Below, piece by piece: positions 52,326 through 60,851 of a stretch of DNA of 64,000 nt. The notes beneath the pieces were generated by a model, which saw only the letters and a list, made by a program, of their open reading frames with translations, made no database searches and had not been told where the DNA came from. Numbering within the stretch: the stretch's first letter is position 1; each line of letters begins with the position of its first letter. This stretch comes from Sphingomonas sp. UNC305MFCol5.2 (GTDB lineage: Bacteria; Pseudomonadota; Alphaproteobacteria; Sphingomonadales; Sphingomonadaceae), in the NCBI RefSeq assembly GCF_000712135.1, contig NZ_JOOE01000001.1, forward strand, positions 496,001 through 560,000, in the 5' to 3' direction. The translations under genes and the position numbers were made by a program.

Positions 52326-52843
52326 TGCGCCGTTCAATCCGCGAGAACCACAAGGGCCAGAGATGGGCGATCGCTGCGATCGTCGCGCTCCAGTCGGTGG
52401 CCGCGATATTCTTCGTCGCCGACGCACTTGCCGATTTGCGCCTGGGAGGCCTGACCGCCCATATCGTGGTGGAAGGTCTCGTCGCGGTAGCGCTCGTCGC
52501 CGGCGTCGTTTTCGGTGCATGGCATCTCAGGGCGATGATGGCCGAAGCGCAGCGCCGCAACGACGCGTTGGCGGCCGCGTCGGGCGCGCTGGCAGATCTG
52601 ATTGTCCGGCGGTTCGCGGCGTGGGGGCTGACCGGCGCGGAAGCCGATGTGGCGCTGTTCGCGCTCAAGGGGTGCGACATCGCGGAGATCGCGCGGTTAC
52701 GTTCTGCCGCAACGGGAACGATCCGCGCGCAACTGACGCGCGCCTACGCCAAGGCAGGCGTTGGCTCGCGCGCCGCCTTGCTCAGCTTGTTCATCGAGGA
52801 TCTGCTCGAGGGTGCGCCCCTGCCGGCCCGCGGGAAGATCTGA
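52322..52843 (+). CDS. Membrane-bound LuxR-type regulator
   Basis: 173 residues. Two membrane helices (WAIAAIVALQSVAAIFFVAD and AHIVVEGLVAVALVAGVVFG), a coiled stretch with repeated Ala/Gln, and a C-terminal LuxR/GerE-like helix-turn-helix (LTGAEADVALFALKGCDIAE then ARLRSAATGTIRAQLTRAYA). Coupled to the cytochrome b561 gene by ATGA, so it may sense a membrane redox or voltage state and control genes nearby. No sensor domain is evident. Confidence 0.75.
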   Translation: MMRRSIRENHKGQRWAIAAIVALQSVAAIFFVADALADLRLGGLTAHIVVEGLVAVALVAGVVFGAWHLRAMMAEAQRRNDALAAASGALADLIVRRFAAWGLTGAEADVALFALKGCDIAEIARLRSAATGTIRAQLTRAYAKAGVGSRAALLSLFIEDLLEGAPLPARGKI

Positions 52844-52961
52844 TGCCCCGGCCGCAAAAGGGCGCCCGCCACGCGGTCGCGCGCCCGGGAAGATCCGCCG
52901 CGTGATTGTCCGACGCGCGGCACGACACGTCTGGCCGCCACCGTTTGCGCCGCATCAATTT

Positions 52962-52985
52962 GTCCGGCTGCTTCTTCTGCCGGAC
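52962..52985. terminator. Inverted repeat between convergent genes
   Basis: GTCCGGC (52962-52968) and GCCGGAC (52979-52985), loop TGCTTCTTCT. Position between the LuxR-type gene and tonB suggests a bidirectional terminator; T runs are poor. Confidence 0.35.
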
Positions 52986-53016
52986 CCGCCAGGACGCTGC
53001 CCGCGTCCCCGCCGCT

Positions 53017-53679
53017 TCAGCGGAAGCTGAACGGTATGGTAAAGCGGAGTTGCTCGTCGGTCAGTTCCGCGGGCGGCGCGGGAAATGGTGCGGCCTGCCG
53101 GATGATACGTGTCGCGAGGCGGTCAAGCATCGGGTTGCCGCTGGATTGGCCGAGCGACACATTCTCGAGTGTACCACTCCGCGTCACGGCGAATGCGACG
53201 ATGGCGGTACCTTCGATGCGGATCCCGGGTGGCCGCCGGGCGGCAATATGCGCCCAGAGACGTGCCGCGTAGATCCGCTGCGCGGATGCGGAGTCAGCGC
53301 TGCGGCCGGGCGCCGCTGGTGCGGCCACCGGGGTTGCCGGTTGAGGCACTGGCGGAGCGGCAGCCGGCGTGGTGGGTTCGGGCACGGCGCGGTTGCTTGC
53401 GCTATTCGCCGCGGGTGCCGGCGGGAGAGGTCGTTCCGGAAGTGCCGGCCGGTCCGCCGCCATAATGGATTCGACGGATTTTTTGCGCTCCGCCGGTCTC
53501 GGAGCGCGTTCCGGGGCGGGTTTGGGCAACGCCACGTCGAAGGTCTTGAGCGCCCCGGACCGGGCCGGCGCAGGACCGATACCTGCCGAGAGCAGGAACA
53601 TCGCCGGCACGATGGCGCCATAGACCGCGGTGGTCATCCCGAGCCCCCACAAGCGGTCCGTGAGCGTGAGCAGTTTCAT
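53017..53679 (-). CDS. TonB-like energy transducer
   Basis: 220 residues: one N-terminal membrane helix (MTTAVYGAIVPAMFLLSAGI), a long Pro/Ala-rich periplasmic spacer (about 45-125), and a TonB C-terminal domain (RIEGTAIVAFAVTRSGTLEN, then QSSGNPMLDRLATRIIRQAA). It starts three bases after the receptor stop and so is dedicated to that receptor. ExbB/ExbD genes are not in the window and must come from elsewhere. Confidence 0.88.
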   Translation of the reverse strand: MKLLTLTDRLWGLGMTTAVYGAIVPAMFLLSAGIGPAPARSGALKTFDVALPKPAPERAPRPAERKKSVESIMAADRPALPERPLPPAPAANSASNRAVPEPTTPAAAPPVPQPATPVAAPAAPGRSADSASAQRIYAARLWAHIAARRPPGIRIEGTAIVAFAVTRSGTLENVSLGQSSGNPMLDRLATRIIRQAAPFPAPPAELTDEQLRFTIPFSFR

Positions 53680-53682
53680 GGC

Positions 53683-55815
53683 TCAGAACTCCACGCTCAG
53701 GCCAAGATTGACGCTTCGGCCGCGCCCCGGCACCGGGCGCACCAGGCCCGTCGCCTTATAGTCGCCGAGCGACACCCCACCGAGCGGCAGGTCATAGGCG
53801 GTATCGAGCAGATTCTCGACGTCGAGGCTCAGGCGAATCCCGTTCCAGCCATAGCTCGCACCGAGATCGACCAGCGCATAGCCCTGCGTTTCGGGCTCGT
53901 TGCGGGTCACATCGACGCGGGTCTTGTCAGCCGCCAAGGCGAACGCGATGTGGCTTTGCAGGCCACCCAACCTGTGCACGAGCTTGACCTTCGCATTGAC
54001 GGGCATCTGGTGGTAAAGAGCACCGCGATCGGCGAGGTTGTCGCCCTCGACCAGACTTCCGACGAAGGAAATCGCCGCGCTCCCGGCGCGCTTGCTGTCC
54101 CAAAGCGGCAGCGTCGCGGAAACATCGACGCCGTAGAAGCGGGCCTCGCCATTGGCGAACTGCAACTGCGCAAAGCCGGTCGGCTTTCCCATCCCGTCGG
54201 TCAGGTCCCTGAGTTTCACGACATCGATATAGTCCGCGACATGCGTGAAGAACGGCGCCACCCGCAGCGTCCAGCCGCGATCGCCGGAGCCGGCCAGACG
54301 CAATGCCGCGCTCAGCGTGTCGGCCCGCTCGGGCGCGAGGTCGAGATTGCCGACATAGCCATTGCCGTCACCGAACCAGCCGATCATGCGACTCGACATC
54401 GATCCGCGCCCCCAGCTGTAGCGCTCATAGAGAGCGGGCGAGCGCACCTTGTGCGCATAGCCGAATTCCAGCACCAGGCGATCCGAAGGCGAATAGCGCG
54501 CCAGCGCACTGCCGCTCCAGTTGCTGTCGTGGCGCGCGTGATCGGCCGCATTGAAGGCCGTCGCGGCGGACGCATCGGCCATACTCATCATGCCGGTAGA
54601 ATATGGCTGGACATCGCCGGTGTTCATCCAGAGCTGGTCGTTGCGGATCCCAACTACCGTCGACAGCGGTCCATTCCAGTGGCGTTCCCATTCGAGATAG
54701 CTTCCCAGACGGTCGCGCTTCGCCCCGTTGATGTTCACATAAGGGTTCGGTCCCATCATCATGCTGCCGGCGACGGGCGGCCAATAATCGTTCAGCCACT
54801 GATGGTGAAATTCGCTGCCGACGCCGATGGTATCGCGCGCGGAAACGGGGAACCGCAGTTTCAGCGTATAGCCGGCCGTATGCGTTTCGGTAAGCATGGG
54901 CATGCCGCCGTTCGCAATGCCGCCTTTGTCCTCGAGAAAGTTCATCTCATGATCGGTGTCGCGATAATGCACTGTCAGGTCGAGGTCGCCCCAGCCGAAC
55001 ACGCCCTTGTAGCGGCCGTTGACAAACCATGACCGGTTGTCGGTCATATCCATATACTGGTTGGTGAAGCCTTCGCGCGGCGCGCGCTGGATTCCGGCTC
55101 TGAGCTCCAGTTGCCCGGCACCGGTCAGCGCGGAGAACGCCAGCGCATGGTCGGTCTTGGCAAATTCCGACGCGCGGACCACGCCATCGCCGCCGCCATG
55201 GTAATTTTCCGACCGGGTATAGGAGCCGTTGTAGGTAAGGCTCAGCGCGTCGCTCGCCGCCGTCAGCGACAAAGCCCCGCCTGCGCCGTTGCCGTTGCTG
55301 CGATAGAAGGCGCTTGCCCGCCCGGCGAGCAGTGTCGCGCCCGAAGCGGCAAAGCGGGGCCCAAGCGTCTCGACGCTGATCGCACCGCCGATCGTGTCGC
55401 CGCCCAGGCTAACGGGCGTGACGCCGGTCAAGGCTGTGATGGAGGCTATGGTCTGCGGATCGGTGAAGGAGAGCGGCGGGGCCATCTTGTTCGGACAGAC
55501 ATCGTCGATCTTGATCCCGTCCACGAGGATCGCGATACGGTCCGCCTCGAGCCCGCGGATCGTCGGCAGGCTGGCCACGCCGCCCGCATCGAAGGCGCTG
55601 ACGCCCGGCAGTTCGCGGAGGATTGCGGCAGTATCGCTGGTACGGACCGCGTCGCGGAGAATCTGTTCGGGCGCGCGGGTCTCGCCGGTGTCAGCACCGG
55701 CCGTCGATGTCACGTCGACGGTGGGAAGCGCCGTCGCTTCTTGCGCGAGCGCCGGAGCGGGGATGAGCAGCACTGCCGTGAGAAGAAGGCGTGCGCGAAT
55801 GGGACGTTGGTGCAT
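53683..55815 (-). CDS. OprC-like TonB-dependent copper receptor
   Basis: 710 residues. Signal peptide ends PALAQ; plug, then barrel ending VNLGLSVEF. The copper site known from Pseudomonas OprC, CxxxM plus HxM, is matched by C107-x3-M111 (DVCPNKMAPP) in the plug and H289-x-M291 (TDHEMNFLED) in the barrel. Extra Met clusters (SMMMGPN, GMMSMADA) also fit copper. The plug signature LPTIRGLEADRIAILVDGIK is typical. ATG 55815. Operon: DUF2946 gene, this receptor, tonB. Confidence 0.85.
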   Translation of the reverse strand: MHQRPIRARLLLTAVLLIPAPALAQEATALPTVDVTSTAGADTGETRAPEQILRDAVRTSDTAAILRELPGVSAFDAGGVASLPTIRGLEADRIAILVDGIKIDDVCPNKMAPPLSFTDPQTIASITALTGVTPVSLGGDTIGGAISVETLGPRFAASGATLLAGRASAFYRSNGNGAGGALSLTAASDALSLTYNGSYTRSENYHGGGDGVVRASEFAKTDHALAFSALTGAGQLELRAGIQRAPREGFTNQYMDMTDNRSWFVNGRYKGVFGWGDLDLTVHYRDTDHEMNFLEDKGGIANGGMPMLTETHTAGYTLKLRFPVSARDTIGVGSEFHHQWLNDYWPPVAGSMMMGPNPYVNINGAKRDRLGSYLEWERHWNGPLSTVVGIRNDQLWMNTGDVQPYSTGMMSMADASAATAFNAADHARHDSNWSGSALARYSPSDRLVLEFGYAHKVRSPALYERYSWGRGSMSSRMIGWFGDGNGYVGNLDLAPERADTLSAALRLAGSGDRGWTLRVAPFFTHVADYIDVVKLRDLTDGMGKPTGFAQLQFANGEARFYGVDVSATLPLWDSKRAGSAAISFVGSLVEGDNLADRGALYHQMPVNAKVKLVHRLGGLQSHIAFALAADKTRVDVTRNEPETQGYALVDLGASYGWNGIRLSLDVENLLDTAYDLPLGGVSLGDYKATGLVRPVPGRGRSVNLGLSVEF

Positions 55816-55917
55816 TGCATGTCTCGGAAAATTGCGGCGGCAGGCGCCAGGTCGTCGAGGCGCACGGATCCCCGGGCGCGCGAGCACCCGAAAGGCAGGC
55901 CATGCGATGGAGAGAGT

Positions 55918-56328
55918 TCAGGCGGGCTGCGTCGGCGGCGCCTGGCTGGGCGGCGGCGGCGCCGGCATTCGCGCCGGTGCGGCCTGATGCGTCGCTATCG
56001 GCCCGGCCAGGGGCGTTCCTGCGACCGACGCCGGAAACCAGGATCCCGGCGCGGAAGATTGCGCCAGATGCGGCATGAGCAGGCCAGTGAACGCACAAGG
56101 GACCGTATCCGCCTTGTGCGGCGCGTCGCTCTTGCCGCGCGTTTCCTCGAGATGCGTTGAATCGGTCGCCATCGTCGCGGTGCCCGCGCACAATGCGATC
56201 GACACGCCCCAACCGTGATCGGCCGGGTTCAACATGAAGCCGCCGGGCAAGGCTGCTCGCAGCAACAACGCGAGACTTGCCAGCCAGACGGCGGCAGTCA
56301 GCCCGTTGGAGCGTCCAGCGACGCGCAT
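55918..56328 (-). CDS. DUF2946-type exported protein
   Basis: 136 residues. N-terminal hydrophobic helix (LTAAVWLASLALLLRAALPG), the family's P-GFM motif (LPGGFMLNP), an LCAG stretch and a CAF motif with His-containing middle. DUF2946 members are commonly found beside copper TonB receptors; the function is not known, metal binding is suspected. It is 102 bases upstream of the receptor on the same strand. Confidence 0.7.
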   Translation of the reverse strand: MRVAGRSNGLTAAVWLASLALLLRAALPGGFMLNPADHGWGVSIALCAGTATMATDSTHLEETRGKSDAPHKADTVPCAFTGLLMPHLAQSSAPGSWFPASVAGTPLAGPIATHQAAPARMPAPPPPSQAPPTQPA

Positions 56329-56394
56329 CTCTTGCCTCCGGTGCGGACGGGATGCCCGCGCTGTCGATGTAGCGCCAGGGTCTTGTCCGGGCGG

Positions 56395-56406
56395 TGATCC
56401 ACATCA
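56395..56406. promoter_or_regulatory. Possible FNR-type box between DUF2946 gene and hemN
   Basis: TGATCCACATCA: TGAT-N4-ATCA, the core of FNR/FixK sites (consensus has TTGAT...ATCAA; here the outer bases are G and T). It is 67 bases from the DUF2946 start and 170 from hemN. Fits low-oxygen control of hemN and copper uptake, but weak. Confidence 0.35.
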
Positions 56407-56575
56407 TTTTCCACTCGCAATCCGACGTCTCCGCCCGCAAACCGTACGAGCGCCGGTTCGCGATCGAGGCGGCAATAGGCGCGCCGCGCGGCGCCCGAAA
56501 ATACGGTGTGGCCACATCCGGTCCGTACCCGAGGCGCAGTCGCGCCACGGTTGGGCTAGAGGGCCGGGCGAGACC

Positions 56576-57943
56576 ATGAGGAGCCCGGACGTGACCCCCG
56601 AGATCGTCGCGCGCTATGCGGACCGGCCGCTGCCGCGCTACACCAGCTATCCCACCGCCCCGCATTTCGGACCCGGCATGACGCCGGAGCTTTATGCGCG
56701 CTGGCTGGGCCAATTGCCCGTGGCGGAGCCGGTCTCGGTCTATCTGCACGTCCCCTTCTGCCGGTCGATGTGCTGGTATTGCGGCTGCCACACCACGATC
56801 ACCGCGCGCGAGGCACCGATCACGCGCTATCTCACCGCGCTCCACGACGAGATCACCTGGGCACAAAAGGCGATGGTCGAGGCCCTGCCCGCACGGCACC
56901 TGCATTTCGGCGGCGGAACGCCCAGCCTGATGCAGCCGCAACAGTTCATGGACTTGATGGATCGGCTGCGCGGCGCCTTTCGCATCGACCGCGACAGCGA
57001 GGTCGCGATCGAGCTCGATCCCCGTACGCTCGACGGCATGATGATCAAAGCCCTCGCACATGGCGGAGTCACCCGGGCCAGCCTCGGCGTGCAGAGCTTC
57101 GATCCCGTCGTGCAGCGCGCCATCAACCGGATCCAGAGCTTCGAACAAACCGCTGAAGTGACAGAGCGTCTGCGCGATGCGGGCGTGGCCGGGGTCAATT
57201 TCGATCTGATCTACGGTCTGCCCCACCAGAGCGTGGACTCATGTGTCGAGACCGTCGCCCAGTCACTTACGCTCCTGCCCGATCGCTTCGCCGTCTTCGG
57301 CTATGCCCATGTTCCGGGTTTCAAGATCCACCAGCGCAAGATCGACGAGGCCGTGCTGCCCGATGGCGCCGAACGCCACGCACAGGCGGAGGCGATCGCT
57401 GCGTTGTTACAGGATGCCGGCTATGTCCGCATCGGCCTCGACCATTATGCTCGCCCGGAAGACGATCTGGCGCGCGCCGATCGCGAAGGCCGGCTGCACC
57501 GCAATTTCCAGGGCTATACCACCGACGCGTGCCAGACGCTCATCGGCTTTGGCGCCTCGTCGATCGGACGGCTGCCGCAGGGATATGTGCAGAATTCGGT
57601 CCTGATCGGCGAATATCAGAAGCGCGTGGAGACGCATGGCACGGCCGTGGCCAAAGCCTGCGCATTCGAGGGCCAGGATAGGCTTCGCGCCACGATCATC
57701 GAACGGATCATGTGCGACTATCGCGTCGATCTCGACCAGGTTTGCGCCCGCTACGGCGCCGATGCTCGCGAGGTCATCGGTAGCGCCGCGGGGCTCGGCG
57801 AGATCGTGCATGACGGGCTCGCCACGGTGCGCGGCAATGTGCTCGAGATGCCCTATGAGGCCCGGCCGCTGGTTCGCGTGGTCGCGGCCCTTTTCGACCA
57901 ATATCTGGGCCAGGGGCCGGTCCGGCACTCGCGCGCCATCTAG
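56576..57943 (+). CDS. hemN: Oxygen-independent coproporphyrinogen III dehydrogenase
   Basis: 455 residues, radical SAM enzyme that decarboxylates coproporphyrinogen III to protoporphyrinogen IX without oxygen. The HemN-specific cluster C62-x3-C66-x2-C69-x-C71 (FCRSMCWYCGC), HFGGGTPSLM, VEIELDPR-type strand (VAIELDPRTL), SLGVQSFD and NFDLIYGLPHQ are present. Starts RYTSYPTAPHF as in true HemN rather than the HemW-like relatives. ATG 56576, though its ribosome site is weak. A possible FNR box lies upstream. Confidence 0.93.
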   Translation: MRSPDVTPEIVARYADRPLPRYTSYPTAPHFGPGMTPELYARWLGQLPVAEPVSVYLHVPFCRSMCWYCGCHTTITAREAPITRYLTALHDEITWAQKAMVEALPARHLHFGGGTPSLMQPQQFMDLMDRLRGAFRIDRDSEVAIELDPRTLDGMMIKALAHGGVTRASLGVQSFDPVVQRAINRIQSFEQTAEVTERLRDAGVAGVNFDLIYGLPHQSVDSCVETVAQSLTLLPDRFAVFGYAHVPGFKIHQRKIDEAVLPDGAERHAQAEAIAALLQDAGYVRIGLDHYARPEDDLARADREGRLHRNFQGYTTDACQTLIGFGASSIGRLPQGYVQNSVLIGEYQKRVETHGTAVAKACAFEGQDRLRATIIERIMCDYRVDLDQVCARYGADAREVIGSAAGLGEIVHDGLATVRGNVLEMPYEARPLVRVVAALFDQYLGQGPVRHSRAI

Positions 57944-58040
57944 GGTGTAGACTTATAAAAGCGGATCGGCCGCTAACGCCCCCCGATCACGGACGTTCAG
58001 GCGTACATCCAGAGCCGCCGGAAGCAGCCCTTCGTTCCGC

Positions 58041-58077
58041 GCGATCTTCCCGACCCGGATTCATTCGGGAGGATCGC
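58041..58077. terminator. Hairpin between convergent hemN and TauE genes
   Basis: GCGATCTTCCCGA (58041-58053) pairs with TCGGGAGGATCGC (58065-58077), one mismatch, 11-base loop. No clear T run; position suggests a bidirectional stop. Confidence 0.5.
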
Positions 58078-58081
58078 GACC

Positions 58082-58861
58082 CTAAATTGATGACGTAGTG
58101 ATATAGGCCCCGATCGCGATCACCACGGCAGCAAAGCCACGTTCGAGCAGCCCCTTGCGCGTGCCGAGAAGCTTGCCCAGCGCGATACCGGCAATCGTCC
58201 CACCGCCGCCGCCCGTGACCAGCAGCACGGTCAAGGGCCAATCGACCAGCCCAGACAGAGTGTAGGAAGTGGCGGTAGTCAGCCCGAGCGCGCTGACGAC
58301 CACCAGCGACGTGCCAATGGCAAAGGGCAATGGCATCGCGGTTGCGAGAATCAGCCCCGGCACAATCAGGAACCCGCCTCCGATCCCGAAGAAACCGGCG
58401 GCAAGCCCGACGGCAAGCCCAATCGGAACCAATCGCGGAAGCAGCATCGCGGCGCTGTCGCGTGTCAGTCGTACATCGGGCGCTTCTGCCGTGCGGCGCT
58501 TGCGCAGCATCGATAGACCAATGCCGATCATCAGCAGCCCGAACAGGATGAGCAGCCGCTTGCCGTCAAAAGTCTTACCCAGCTCCGCGCCCAGCGCGGC
58601 TCCGATCATGCCCGACACCGCGAACACGCCTGCACACCGCCATTTCACCCGTTCGGCGCGGGCATGGCCGATGAGGCTGGCGAGCGCATTGACCGTAACG
58701 GCGACTGCGGCGGTCCCGATCGCGGCGTGCGGCGAGCCAATGCCGACGACATAGATCAATAGCGGAACGGCAAGGATCGACCCGCCCCCGCCCACCAAGC
58801 CGAGGATCAGCCCGATCACGCCCCCCGACACGAGCGTGGCAAGGATGGTGGCGGTGTCCAT
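58082..58861 (-). CDS. TauE/SafE-family anion exporter
   Basis: 259 residues, eight or so membrane helices. Signature glycine motifs LILGLVGGGGSILAVPLLIY and GFFGIGGGFLIVPGLI are those of the TauE/SafE family, known to move sulfite, sulfonates or sulfoacetate. Together with the rhodanese gene and the BigR-type repressor it is part of a sulfide/sulfite detoxification operon. It starts 7 bases after the rhodanese stop. Confidence 0.85.
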   Translation of the reverse strand: MDTATILATLVSGGVIGLILGLVGGGGSILAVPLLIYVVGIGSPHAAIGTAAVAVTVNALASLIGHARAERVKWRCAGVFAVSGMIGAALGAELGKTFDGKRLLILFGLLMIGIGLSMLRKRRTAEAPDVRLTRDSAAMLLPRLVPIGLAVGLAAGFFGIGGGFLIVPGLILATAMPLPFAIGTSLVVVSALGLTTATSYTLSGLVDWPLTVLLVTGGGGGTIAGIALGKLLGTRKGLLERGFAAVVIAIGAYITTSSI

Positions 58862-58868
58862 GATCGCC

Positions 58869-59387
58869 TCAGTCAGCCGCGCGACGGTTCCACGGCATGG
58901 CACGCAGCAGGTTGGCCATGCCGCACCATCCCGTCATCCCTGCGAACATCAGTCCGGCTCCCACGAACGCGCAGAGACCGAAGAAGCCGGGGGCGACGAA
59001 CAGGCCGAGCAGCACGCCGGTCAGCACCAGCGCACCCGCCGTAATCTGCACCTGCCGCATGATTTCCAGCGGTTGCGACCGATCGGCGACGGTGGGCTGA
59101 CCGGCCTGCCGCCACGCATCAATCCCGCCCTCGAGGATATAGGCCGGGGCGCCGCCCGCTGCCGCGCCAAGCTGCGCCGCATTGGCGGCAGTGCGCATGC
59201 CCGACTTGCAGTGGAAGACGATCGGGCGACCGTCACGCGGTAGATCGCCGATCCGGTCGAGCTGCACATTCATCGCGCCGGGAATACGCTCGCGCGCATG
59301 TTCGTCGGTCCCGCGAATATCTACCAGGCGGGCGCCCGCATTGATCGCGGCGCGGGTGTCGGCGGGAGAAAGGGTCGCAAGCGTCAT
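58869..59387 (-). CDS. Rhodanese fused to DUF2892 membrane domain
   Basis: 172 residues. Rhodanese domain with active-site loop FHCKSGMRT (about 57-65), which should carry a persulfide, followed by two membrane helices (AGALVLTGVLLGLFVAPGFF and GLCAFVGAGLMFAGMTGWCG) of the DUF2892 type. This fusion is typical of bigR operons. It hands sulfane sulfur on to partners and probably brings it to the TauE-like exporter. Starts four bases after the repressor gene. Confidence 0.85.
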   Translation of the reverse strand: MTLATLSPADTRAAINAGARLVDIRGTDEHARERIPGAMNVQLDRIGDLPRDGRPIVFHCKSGMRTAANAAQLGAAAGGAPAYILEGGIDAWRQAGQPTVADRSQPLEIMRQVQITAGALVLTGVLLGLFVAPGFFGLCAFVGAGLMFAGMTGWCGMANLLRAMPWNRRAAD

Positions 59388-59391
59388 CGCA

Positions 59392-59715
59392 TCAATCCTT
59401 GCAGTAGAGCTGGTAGAGGGTGGCGAGCAGCATTTCGACGCGGGTGTCCGCGATGGCGTACCAAAGCGTCTGGCTCTCCCGCCGATAGGTGACGAGGCCT
59501 TCGTCGCGCATCCTGGCGAGGTGCTGCGAGCAGGCCGATTGCGATAGGCCGACATCGCGCGCCAGATCGCCGACCGTCACTTCGCCATGCTCGACCAGCT
59601 TGCACAGCAGCATCAGCCGTCGCGCGTTGCCAATCGCCTTCAGCGTGTCGGCAACCTGCCCGGCCTTCGCCTCGAATGTCGCCAAGTCCATCGGCGGTTT
59701 GAGCATCTTCACCAC
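59392..59715 (-). CDS. bigR: BigR/SqrR-type sulfide-responsive ArsR-family repressor
   Basis: 107 residues with a winged helix (VTVGDLARDVGLSQSACSQH and LARMRDEGLVTYRRES). Two cysteines at C38 (MLLCKLVEHG) and C105 (QLYCKD) match the pair that forms a tetrasulfide link in SqrR and a disulfide in BigR on sulfide stress. The palindrome at 59745 in the divergent promoter is its probable site. The start at 59715 has a weak ribosome site; an ATG at 59706 is an alternative. Confidence 0.85.
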   Translation of the reverse strand: MVKMLKPPMDLATFEAKAGQVADTLKAIGNARRLMLLCKLVEHGEVTVGDLARDVGLSQSACSQHLARMRDEGLVTYRRESQTLWYAIADTRVEMLLATLYQLYCKD

Positions 59716-59744
59716 TCCATTAGATATTGCTTATGTAGTAAATT

Positions 59745-59756
59745 CTAATATATTAG
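59745..59756. promoter_or_regulatory. BigR operator candidate
   Basis: CTAATATATTAG, a perfect 12-base palindrome, lies 22 bases before the dioxygenase start. An upstream TTAGA pairs with TCTAA at its edge. AT-rich dyads of this kind are BigR/SqrR sites. Confidence 0.7.
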
Positions 59757-59777
59757 CAAGAGGTAATGGAGGAAATC

Positions 59778-60647
59778 ATGACCCAGCCCTTCATCGAGGC
59801 GTTCTTCGACGAGCCGACCAACACGATCAGCTACCTTGTCGGCGATCCCGCGACGCGGACAGCGGCGGTGATCGACCCGGTGCTCGACTTCGAAATGGCG
59901 AGCGGTATCGCGGACACGCGCTCGGCCGAGCGGATGGTTGCCTTCGCGCGCGATCATGACTGGCGGGTCGCGATGGTGCTGGAAACTCACGCCCATGCCG
60001 ATCATCTGTCGGCCGCGCCCTTCATCAAGGCTCATACCGGGGCATGGGTCGGCATCGGCGCGCATATCCGCGACGTGCAGAAGATTTTCCGTCCCGTGTT
60101 CGCGATGGACGATTTGAAGACGGACGGTTCGGATTTCGACCGACTGTTCGAGGATGGAGACCGCTTCGCGATCGGTGAGCTGGAGGCCGAGGTGCTGCAC
60201 GTTCCCGGCCACACCCCGGCTGACGTCGCCTACCTGATCGGTGATGCGGCGTTTGTCGGTGATACGCTGTTCATGCCCGACTATGGCACCGCGCGCGCCG
60301 ACTTCCCCGGCGGGGACGCCCGCACGCTCTATCGTTCGATCCGCCGCCTGCTTGCGCTTCCTGATGCGACGCGGCTGTTCCTTTGCCACGACTACAAGGC
60401 GCCGGGCCGCGATGATTATCGCTGGGAGACGACTGTGGGTGAGCAGCGCCGGTCAAGCGTCCATGTCCATGACGGCGTGAGCGAAAGTGATTTCGTAACC
60501 ATGCGTGAGCAGCGTGACGCTGGACTTCCTGTACCCAAACTGCTGCTGCCCTCAATCCAGGTCAATATTCGGGCGGGCCACTTCGACGAGGCGGAGGCTA
60601 ACGGCATCACTTACCTCCGCATTCCGGTGAAGTGGAAAGCGGAGTGA
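59778..60647 (+). CDS. blh: MBL-fold persulfide dioxygenase (Blh/ETHE1 type)
   Basis: 289 residues from ATG 59778, placed after GGAGGAAATC. The metal motif H71-x-H73-x-D75-H76 (THAHADH), HVPGHTPADV, VGDTLF and LCHDYKAPGRDD are those of the ETHE1-like sulfur dioxygenases, which oxidise glutathione persulfide to sulfite. Divergent from the bigR-rhodanese-tauE set across one palindrome, so all are induced by sulfide together; sulfite made here can leave through the TauE-like protein. Confidence 0.93.
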   Translation: MTQPFIEAFFDEPTNTISYLVGDPATRTAAVIDPVLDFEMASGIADTRSAERMVAFARDHDWRVAMVLETHAHADHLSAAPFIKAHTGAWVGIGAHIRDVQKIFRPVFAMDDLKTDGSDFDRLFEDGDRFAIGELEAEVLHVPGHTPADVAYLIGDAAFVGDTLFMPDYGTARADFPGGDARTLYRSIRRLLALPDATRLFLCHDYKAPGRDDYRWETTVGEQRRSSVHVHDGVSESDFVTMREQRDAGLPVPKLLLPSIQVNIRAGHFDEAEANGITYLRIPVKWKAE

Positions 60648-60851
60648 GGATTGTACCGTTCGACCATCCTTTTTGGGAAAGTGGCGGCGCTCGGTTACGT
60701 CAGCTTTCCGCACCCAATTGCCAGGTAGCGGACGGACGGCTCACCACCCGATCTCGGACGTTCAGCCCCCGTGACGATAGCGGTCGTTTATGGATTCACG
60801 ACCTGGTATCATATCCTCGCGTGCGCGGACACGGCAGACGGCCAGCAGTGG

